Assembly: GCF_012935715.1 (NCBI RefSeq)
Contig: NZ_CP052860.1
Coordinates: 1,178,001 to 1,242,000, forward strand
Origin: Pseudomonas sp. ADAK13
GTDB lineage: Bacteria > Pseudomonadota > Gammaproteobacteria > Pseudomonadales > Pseudomonadaceae
Direction: 5' to 3'
DNA length: 64,000 nt
In this document: one piece after another, positions 58,349 to 64,000 of the stretch
How positions within the stretch are numbered: position 1 is the first letter of the stretch
Layout of the letters: every line of letters begins with the position of its first letter
Notes under the pieces: model-generated
What the model was told of the DNA's origin: nothing
The model's database searches: none
Seen by the model: the letters and a program-made list of their open reading frames with translations, nothing else
Made by a program: the position numbers and the translations under genes

Positions 58349-58794
58349 GGGGAACTCCGTTTTGCACAGACCCCTAGTGTCCCTCAAAGCAGCGCCTGGA
58401 AACACCGCTGGTTTGTACTGGCATTGCTGCCACGAGGGGCTAGGGATGCAGGTTTTTTCTGAAAAGCTAGAAATAGCAACCCTTCAATTTGTACTAACTA
58501 TTTAGCTATTAACTCACACCCAATCAGCGCTCAGAGGGTGTAAGGCATATAAACACTATCAAAGTGACATTAATGACAAGCCACTAATAACACTAAACAT
58601 TCCGCATAAAACACAGACAACTTATACAACACGTTTAACTCTGTAGAGCGCCTGGCCTTCTAAAAGCCCGGCAGGGATAACTAAATTTTCATTTTTACAC
58701 CCGGCTCGTGTCCTACACTGATTTTCGGGTCGACCCTGAGAGGCGAGCAGTCCCAAGTCACAGATAGAAAGGGAAAACTCATGGAGATGTACAA
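58349..58794. other. AT-rich intergenic region before the LuxR solo
   Basis: 446 bases, clearly AT-richer than the surrounding genes from about 58470 on. No gene, tRNA or convincing lux box was found. A -10-like TACACT at 58714-58719 lacks a -35 at proper spacing. A 10-bp palindrome GGGTCGACCC lies at 58727-58736. Confidence 0.5.
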
Positions 58795-59505
58795 ATGGTC
58801 AACTGGCGCAATACTCGCTTACCCAAACTGGAAGGCGAGAACGAAATCACCAGTATGTATGAAGCGGCCCTGAATCTTACTTACGAGCTCGACTTTCAGT
58901 ACTGCGGATTCATACTCAGTTCTCACCTGCCAAACAACCCAACGAAGACCGTCCGCATCAACAACTATTCAAATGAATGGAACACCCTCTACAAACAACA
59001 AGACTACTTTGACCTGGACCCCGTTGTGGCCCATTGCAAGCGCTCGGTGCTGCCGATCGTATGGGACGAAAAAACCTTTTCCTCGGTACCGGACTTATGG
59101 GTTCACGCCCAATCCCAAGGCTTGAATTTCGGATGGACCCAGTCAGTCCATGACTTTCAGGGGGTTTTCAGCATGCTGAGCCTGGGACGCGATACCGGCC
59201 CTGTAAGCCCTGAAGAACTTTACGAGAAAGCCGGGCAAGCCCTATGGCTTTGTCACGCCCTGCACGCGGTGGTGGCACAGAAGTATGCCGACAAGCCCGG
59301 CGTGCAAGCGCCCAGCAAGTTGACCCCGCGCGAGACCGAAATCCTGCAATGGTCGGCCATGGGTAAAACCGCCTCGGACATTGCGACTATTCTTTGCCTG
59401 TCAGAACGCACGGTCGGCTTTCATATCAGCAGCGCCATGAAAAAGCTGGGCGTCTCGAACAAGATTGCCGCCGTGATGACCGCGGTCAAGGCCGGTCTGT
59501 TTTAA
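58795..59505 (+). CDS. ppoR: Orphan LuxR-family quorum-sensing regulator (PpoR-like)
   Basis: Transcription factor of 236 residues. The N-terminal autoinducer-binding domain keeps the hallmark residues of acyl-homoserine-lactone receptors in order: Trp and Tyr (NEWNTLYKQQDYFDL), Asp-Pro (LDPVVAH), Trp (LPIVWDEK) and Gly (SQGLNFGWTQ). The C-terminal LuxR helix-turn-helix is at about residues 175 to 230 (LTPRETEILQWSAMGKTASD and LSERTVGFHISSAMKKLGV). No luxI gene is in the window. Position after mscL-fpr and before rlmG matches, as I recall, ppoR of P. putida. ATG 58795 has GGAG 8 nt upstream. The first half is less GC-rich than its neighbours. Confidence 0.87.
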   Translation: MVNWRNTRLPKLEGENEITSMYEAALNLTYELDFQYCGFILSSHLPNNPTKTVRINNYSNEWNTLYKQQDYFDLDPVVAHCKRSVLPIVWDEKTFSSVPDLWVHAQSQGLNFGWTQSVHDFQGVFSMLSLGRDTGPVSPEELYEKAGQALWLCHALHAVVAQKYADKPGVQAPSKLTPRETEILQWSAMGKTASDIATILCLSERTVGFHISSAMKKLGVSNKIAAVMTAVKAGLF

Positions 59506-59630
59506 AACACCGAATGTAATCCCCTCAAAAAAAACGTAACATTTGCAGCCAGTTCCGGGTGATGACGCAAGCTCCAAGGGCCGCGTCGCCGTTCACCCAG
59601 ATGGTCCGTTTACCCAGAGTCTCCCCCGCC

Positions 59631-60755
59631 ATGCCCCTGCTCGACAGCACCTTCGCCCAACTCGACCTGATCCGCCAGCCCGAACAGCACAACGACCCGT
59701 TGCAAGCCTTTGATGCGGCCGACGAGTATTTGCTCAGCCACCTGGCGGAACAGCAGCCGACCCCGGCCACTCGCGTGCTGGTGCTCAACGACAGTTTCGG
59801 CGCCCTGGCGGCCAGCCTCGAAGGGCATGTGCAGGTCACCTCCAGCGGCGACTCGTTCCTGGGTGCCCTGGGCCTGGAAAAAAACCTGGCGCGCAACGGC
59901 AAGGCCTTCGACGCGGTAACGTTCCTGCCCGCCAGCCAGACGCCGGTCGGGCCGTTCGACCGAGTACTGATCCGCGTACCCAAGACCCTGGCCCTGCTGG
60001 AAGAACAACTGATTCGCCTGCAGGGCCAACTGGCCCCTGGTGCCGAGGTGATTGCCGGGGCGATGGTCAAGCACCTGCCTCGCGCCGCCGGTGAATTGCT
60101 GGAGCGCTACATCGGGCCGATGCACGCTTCACTGGCGGTGAAAAAAGCCCGCCTGCTAATCGCCACCCTGGCCGACCGGCCACACGCCGTGTCGCCCTAC
60201 CCTACGCGCTATAGCCTGGAAACCCCGGCCATCGAACTGCTCAACCACGCCAACGTGTTCTGCCGCGAAGGGCTGGACATCGGCACTCGCGCCTTTCTGC
60301 CGCACCTGCCGAGCAACCTGGGCGGCGCCCGGGTTGCGGACCTGGGCTGTGGCAACGGCGTATTGGCGATTGCCAGCGCGCTGCAAAACCCCGAGGCGCA
60401 GTACACGCTGGTGGACGAGTCTTATATGGCCGTGCAATCGGCGGCCGAGAACTGGCGCGCAGCGCTGGGCGAACGTGACGTGCTGATCCGCCCCGGCGAT
60501 GGCTTGGCCGATCAAGCGCCGCAATCGTTGGACGTGGTGCTGTGCAACCCGCCGTTCCACCAGCAGCAGGTGGTGGGCGACTTCCTCGCCTGGCGCATGT
60601 TCCAGCAGGCGCGGGAAGCCCTGGTGGTCGGCGGCGCGCTGTATATCGTCGGCAACCGTCACTTGGGTTATCACACCAAATTGGCGCGCTTGTTCCGCGG
60701 CGTCGAGCAAGTGGCGACCACGCCGAAGTTCGTGGTGCTCAAGGCGCGCAAATAA
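59631..60755 (+). CDS. rlmG: 23S rRNA (guanine-1835-N2) methyltransferase RlmG
   Basis: SAM-dependent methyltransferase for G1835 of 23S rRNA. From ATG 59631 it has 374 residues. The N-terminal part is a degenerate duplicate of the methyltransferase fold. The C-terminal catalytic domain has VADLGCGNGVLAIASA (near residue 245) and the NPPF motif in DVVLCNPPFHQQQ (near 305), typical of N2-guanine methyltransferases. It stands alone between the LuxR solo and the convergent cio operon. Confidence 0.94.
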   Translation: MPLLDSTFAQLDLIRQPEQHNDPLQAFDAADEYLLSHLAEQQPTPATRVLVLNDSFGALAASLEGHVQVTSSGDSFLGALGLEKNLARNGKAFDAVTFLPASQTPVGPFDRVLIRVPKTLALLEEQLIRLQGQLAPGAEVIAGAMVKHLPRAAGELLERYIGPMHASLAVKKARLLIATLADRPHAVSPYPTRYSLETPAIELLNHANVFCREGLDIGTRAFLPHLPSNLGGARVADLGCGNGVLAIASALQNPEAQYTLVDESYMAVQSAAENWRAALGERDVLIRPGDGLADQAPQSLDVVLCNPPFHQQQVVGDFLAWRMFQQAREALVVGGALYIVGNRHLGYHTKLARLFRGVEQVATTPKFVVLKARK

Positions 60756-60778
60756 AAAAGCCCTCCATAAAGGAGGGC
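60754..60778 (-). terminator. Terminator of the cio operon
   Basis: GCCCTCC/GGAGGGC stem (60760-60778), followed on the minus strand by a run of six U. It lies after the DUF2474 gene and next to the rlmG stop. Confidence 0.85.
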
Positions 60779-60796
60779 AATACGTACAACGGGATG

Positions 60797-60964
60797 TCAG
60801 TGGGTGGTCAGGCCCGCGGCATTCATGAACATGCGCATCAGGCTGGCCACCACGAACAGGGCCACGACACTGCCGGTCCAGATCATCGCCAGCCAGCCCA
60901 GCCGCTGCCAGAGCGGCTTTTTTTCGGCCTGTTCGATGTCGTGCAACGAAGGTTTGCCGGACAT
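60797..60964 (-). CDS. DUF2474 small subunit of bd-type (CIO) oxidase
   Basis: Short gene of 55 residues: MSGKPSLHDIEQAEKKPLWQ, then a transmembrane helix at about residues 23 to 43 (GWLAMIWTGSVVALFVVASL), then a short end. This matches the DUF2474 family that follows cyanide-insensitive oxidase genes and is thought to be the counterpart of CydX. It starts 12 nt after cioB. Probably needed for oxidase stability, by analogy with CydX. Confidence 0.85.
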   Translation of the reverse strand: MSGKPSLHDIEQAEKKPLWQRLGWLAMIWTGSVVALFVVASLMRMFMNAAGLTTH

Positions 60965-60976
60965 GAGTCAATCCTC

Positions 60977-61984
60977 CTAGTGGTAACCGTCTTCGTGGGT
61001 GACCTTGCCGCGGAACACGTAGTAGCTCCAGAAGGTATAGCCCAGGATGAACGGGATGATGAACAGTGTGCCCACCAGCATGAAGCCCTGGCTTTGCGGC
61101 GGTGCGGCAGCGTCCCAGATCGATACCGATGGCGGGATGATGTTCGGCCACAGGCTGATACCCAAGCCGCTGTAACCGAGGAAGATCAGCACCAGCGTCA
61201 ACAGGAACGGCGTGTAGTGCGCATTGCGGGCCACGGCGCGAATCAGCCCGTACATGGTCACCAGCACCAGGATCGGCACCGGCAGGAACCAGAACAGGTT
61301 CGGCAGGGTGAACCAGCGCGAGGCGATTTCCGGGTGGGCCAGCGGCGTCCAGAGGCTGACGATACCAATCACCGCCAGCACCACGAATGCCAGGGGCCGT
61401 GCCAGGTTGTGCATCTTCTCCTGCAGGCTGCCTTCGGTCTTCATGATCAGCCAGGTGCAACCCAGCAGCGCATACGCCACGATCAGGGCCACGCCGCAGA
61501 ACATCGTGAACGGCGTCAGCCAGTCCAGTGAGCCGCCGGCAAACTGGCGGTCGACCACCGGAATCCCATCAATGAACGCCCCCAGTGCCACGCCCTGGAA
61601 GAACGTCGCGGCCAGCGAGCCGCCGATGAAAGCCTTGTCCCACAGATGACGCTTGTCGTCCTTGGCCTTGAAGCGGAACTCAAACGCCACGCCGCGAAAG
61701 ATCAGCCCGATCAGCATCAGCATCAGTGGCAGATAGAGCGCCGACAGCACCACCGAGTAGGCCAGCGGGAACGCGCCAAACAGCGCCGCGCCCCCCAGTA
61801 CCAGCCAGGTTTCGTTGCCGTCCCACACGGGGGCGACGGTGTTCATCATCACGTCACGGTCGGTCTTGCCCGGGATAAACGGGAAGAGAATGCCGATCCC
61901 CAGATCGAAGCCGTCCATGACCACGTACATCATGATGCCGAAGATGATGATCACGGCCCAGATCAGCGGAAGATCAATACCCAT
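60977..61984 (-). CDS. cioB: Cyanide-insensitive oxidase subunit II (CioB/CydB)
   Basis: Membrane subunit II of the bd-type quinol oxidase, 335 residues, about eight or nine transmembrane helices. It begins MGIDLPLIWAVIIIFGIMMY and has the CydB signatures DGFDLGIGILFPF and the WDGNETWLVLGGAALFGAFP region, both near the N-terminus. It starts 3 nt after the cioA stop. Together the subunits oxidise ubiquinol and reduce oxygen without pumping. Confidence 0.96.
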   Translation of the reverse strand: MGIDLPLIWAVIIIFGIMMYVVMDGFDLGIGILFPFIPGKTDRDVMMNTVAPVWDGNETWLVLGGAALFGAFPLAYSVVLSALYLPLMLMLIGLIFRGVAFEFRFKAKDDKRHLWDKAFIGGSLAATFFQGVALGAFIDGIPVVDRQFAGGSLDWLTPFTMFCGVALIVAYALLGCTWLIMKTEGSLQEKMHNLARPLAFVVLAVIGIVSLWTPLAHPEIASRWFTLPNLFWFLPVPILVLVTMYGLIRAVARNAHYTPFLLTLVLIFLGYSGLGISLWPNIIPPSVSIWDAAAPPQSQGFMLVGTLFIIPFILGYTFWSYYVFRGKVTHEDGYH

Positions 61985-61987
61985 GGC

Positions 61988-63427
61988 TCAGTTCCCCTTG
62001 TTCAAGGTGTCGCCGTGATCGGCGTCGGCGCTGTCATCGGCCGCCGACAACGGACGGGCCGGTGTGCGTTTCTGCCCGGGGCCACCGTGGGTGGGCTCGG
62101 TGCTTTCGTGGGTCACAGGCCCTTTGCGCACCAGGCGCATCATGTAGCCCAGGCCCGCGCCGAACAGCGCGAAATACACCACCACAAACAACACCAACGT
62201 AATGCTCATCTGCGCAAAACTGTGGTTGGACGAGGCGTCCGCCGTGCGCATCAGCCCGTAGACCACCCACGGCTGACGACCGATTTCGGTGGTGAACCAA
62301 CCGGCGAGAATCGCGATCAGCCCGGACGGGCCCATCCACAACGCCAGGTACAGGAACGGCTTGGACGTGTACATCTTGTCGCCCTTGCGCAGCCAGAGGC
62401 TGAACAGGCCGGTGAAAATCATCAGGAAGCCCAGGCCCACCATGACCCGGAACGACCAGAACACGATGGTCGAGTTGGGACGGTCCTCAGGCGGGAACTC
62501 CTTGAGTGCCGGCACCTGCTTGTCCAGGGAGTGGGTCAGGATCAGGCTGCCCAGGTACGGGATTTCCACGGCGAATCTGGTTTTTTCGGCCTTCATGTCC
62601 GGCCAGCCGAACAGGATCAGCGGCGTGGGCTCGTTGCCGATATTTTCCCAGTGGCCTTCAATCGCAGCGATCTTCGCCGGTTGATGCTTCAGGGTATTGA
62701 GGCCATGGAAGTCACCGATCACGGCCTGGATTGGCGCGACAATCAGTGCCATCCACATCGCCATCGAGAGCATGGTGCGGATCGCCGGGTTGTCCTTGCC
62801 GCGCAGCAAATGCCAGGCTGCCGAGGAGCCGACAAAGAACGCGGTCGCGACAAACGCTGCCGTGGCCATGTGCATCAGGCGGTAGGGGAACGACGGGTTG
62901 AAAATCACGGCCAGCCAGTCGGTGGGAATCACCCGGCCATCAATGATTTCAAAGCCCTGTGGCGTCTGCATCCAGCTGTTGGAGGCGAGAATCCAGAAGG
63001 TCGAGATCAGCGTACCGACGGCCACCATCACCGTGGCAAAGAAGTGCAGCTTGCGTCCGACCTTGTTCCAGCCGAACAGCATGACCCCAAGGAACCCGGC
63101 TTCGAGGAAGAACGCCGTGAGCACTTCATAGGTCAGCAACGGCCCGGTGACAGCGCCGGCGAAGTCCGAGAAGCGGCTCCAGTTGGTGCCGAACTGATAA
63201 GCCATGACCAAACCGGAGACCACGCCCATGCCGAAGTTGACGGCAAAGATCTTCGACCAGAAATGGTAGAGGTCACGGTAAGTGTCGTTGTGGGTCTTGA
63301 GCCACAGGCCTTCCAGCACCGCAAGGTAACTGGCCAGACCGATGGTGATGGCCGGGAACAGGATATGGAATGAGATGGTGAACGCGAATTGAATTCGGGC
63401 GAGATCTAGCGCCTCCAAACCGAACAT
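61988..63427 (-). CDS. cioA: Cyanide-insensitive oxidase subunit I (CioA/CydA)
   Basis: Subunit I of the bd-type oxidase, 479 residues from ATG 63427 (MFGLEALDLARIQFAFTISF). It carries the haem ligand His19 in the first helix (TISFHILFPA), a second His near 186 in the RLMHMATAAF helix, and the GRQPW motif. The Q-loop is short, as in the cyanide-insensitive (CIO) class and unlike E. coli CydA. The C-terminal tail is hydrophilic with many Asp and Thr. The frame to 63475 is not conserved. An ANR box lies upstream. Confidence 0.96.
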   Translation of the reverse strand: MFGLEALDLARIQFAFTISFHILFPAITIGLASYLAVLEGLWLKTHNDTYRDLYHFWSKIFAVNFGMGVVSGLVMAYQFGTNWSRFSDFAGAVTGPLLTYEVLTAFFLEAGFLGVMLFGWNKVGRKLHFFATVMVAVGTLISTFWILASNSWMQTPQGFEIIDGRVIPTDWLAVIFNPSFPYRLMHMATAAFVATAFFVGSSAAWHLLRGKDNPAIRTMLSMAMWMALIVAPIQAVIGDFHGLNTLKHQPAKIAAIEGHWENIGNEPTPLILFGWPDMKAEKTRFAVEIPYLGSLILTHSLDKQVPALKEFPPEDRPNSTIVFWSFRVMVGLGFLMIFTGLFSLWLRKGDKMYTSKPFLYLALWMGPSGLIAILAGWFTTEIGRQPWVVYGLMRTADASSNHSFAQMSITLVLFVVVYFALFGAGLGYMMRLVRKGPVTHESTEPTHGGPGQKRTPARPLSAADDSADADHGDTLNKGN

Positions 63428-63585
63428 AAGTCTTCCTCTGTCAGGTAATACCGAATGCTGGCTGGAGGCCTGCACCCACTGCCCCCACGGATATGGAGTG
63501 TGGCGAATTTGAATTCGTTTCTTTTTTTAACCAGCCACGCAGGGATTCTGGCCTTGCGGCCGCCAGAGCAATCCCGGCGAAGGTT

Positions 63586-63599
63586 TTGATCTGGATCAA
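63586..63599. promoter_or_regulatory. Perfect ANR/FNR box upstream of cioA
   Basis: TTGAT-CTGG-ATCAA exactly matches the FNR/ANR consensus TTGAT-N4-ATCAA. It lies about 160 bases upstream of the cioA start. In P. aeruginosa ANR represses cioAB at low oxygen, so a similar role is likely. The rest of 63428-63780 shows no gene. Confidence 0.8.
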
Positions 63600-63799
63600 G
63601 CATTGCTGAAAGAGTAGTCCCATTTTCGCGAGAGCAAGGCGTGGTCTTTTGCCGCGTGACAGGTTGCCTCAGTGGTGAGGGGGCCTGCGTAAGATCAGTG
63701 GCAGCACATCTTTTGTGGCGGGGTTGGGCGGGCGTTGGGGGCATATCCGTTATTTGGGTGATGGCTGGCATTGGTTCCGCTCTTACAGCGGCTCACTTT

Positions 63800-64000
63800 T
63801 GAAAAGCGCAAAACTAAGCAAAACGCTCTTGCCCCACCACTCGGCACCTCGCTTAGGCTCGGTGTGCCCGCACTCCGGCATTACTACGCGGGCCGCCGCG
63901 ACGGGGCGTCCCTGCCCCGTCGCGGCTAAACCGGCGTCCTGCCGGTTTACCCGCTCCGTACTACCTGCGTTCGGCCAGCGTGGTTTAACGGGGCGCCTAA
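63800..64000. repeat. GC-rich hairpin element, window edge
   Basis: The stretch contains two perfect hairpins: 63896-63906 with 63915-63925 (11 bp, 8-nt loop) and 63928-63935 with 63941-63948 (8 bp, 5-nt loop). I recall similar sequence (GTGCCCGCACTCCGGC, and CTGCGTTCGGCCAGCGTGG) as a common intergenic repeat of P. fluorescens-group genomes. It does not encode a plausible protein. It runs to the end of the window. Confidence 0.6.

Noticed and set aside
58700..58740. Possible lux box and promoter before the LuxR solo
   Set aside because: Only a 10-bp palindrome and a lone -10-like hexamer with no -35 at suitable spacing.

Overview
The window is GC-rich Gammaproteobacterial chromosome. Gene content and order match the Pseudomonas block that in P. 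aeruginosa runs roughly PA4529 to PA4615 (coaE ... clpB-pgeF-rluD-bamD ... minor pilins-ispH-fkpB-lspA-ileS-ribF-murJ-rpsT ... obg-rpmA-rplU-ispB ... gdhA-ettA-morA-glyA ... mapZ-radA-ankB-katB-mscL-fpr). Many intergenic REP/REPIN-type inverted repeats with GTGGGAGC..GCTCCCAC ends, the lack of pilS/pilR and pilY1 at the usual places, and a ppoR-like orphan LuxR gene point to the P. fluorescens/P. putida lineage, most likely the P. fluorescens group. I recognised these relationships from memory and did no database search. No insertion sequence, prophage, integrase or CRISPR array is visible. The window is mostly conserved core genome.

Layout. 1-4.5 kb: the end of coaE, yacG, small conserved genes, a CbiM-like membrane protein with a periplasmic thioredoxin-like partner, DUF1780 and DUF3094 genes, and type II NADH dehydrogenase. 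4.7-5.3 kb: a minus-strand tRNA cluster (Asn-Pro-Lys-Pro) with its own promoter and an extra internal terminator. 5.4-12.5 kb: rluD-pgeF-clpB on the minus strand (clpB with a heat-shock-type promoter), bamD, a PP0621-like gene and thiO. 12.5-15.5 kb: minor pilins pilV-pilW-pilX-pilE and a divergent fimT/gspH-type pilin. 15.4-22.8 kb: the minus-strand run murJ, ribF-ileS-lspA-fkpB-ispH. 23-28.5 kb: rpsT, then rplU-rpmA-obg-proB-creA, with ispB divergent.

28.5-41.4 kb: less characterised genes (yjdM, an iron-box-preceded PA4570-type gene, fklB, DUF6482, yqhA, a 611-residue lipoprotein, a Lon-like ATPase/protease, DUF3015, a DUF4105/Lnb-type periplasmic/outer membrane protein, a small lipoprotein, a GreA/B-like factor) and gdhA. 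41.7-55.2 kb: ettA, the large GGDEF/EAL protein MorA, glyA, the cstA-yjiX-yjiA pyruvate-transporter cluster, the PilZ adaptor mapZ, radA and ankB. 55.3-64 kb: periplasmic catalase katB, mscL, fpr, the LuxR solo, rlmG, and the cyanide-insensitive oxidase operon cioA-cioB-DUF2474 with a perfect ANR/FNR box upstream. The last 200 bases are a hairpin-rich, apparently repetitive GC-rich element.

Functional threads: envelope biogenesis and redox/oxygen response (ndh, katB-ankB, fpr, cioAB); c-di-GMP control of motility (morA and mapZ); and surface appendages (minor pilins lacking the PilY1 tip protein). I saw no clearly undescribed multi-gene system. The best leads are the reduced pilin cluster, the split tRNA operon, the CbiM-like/thioredoxin-like pair, the orphan lipoprotein and the unusual repeat arrangements.
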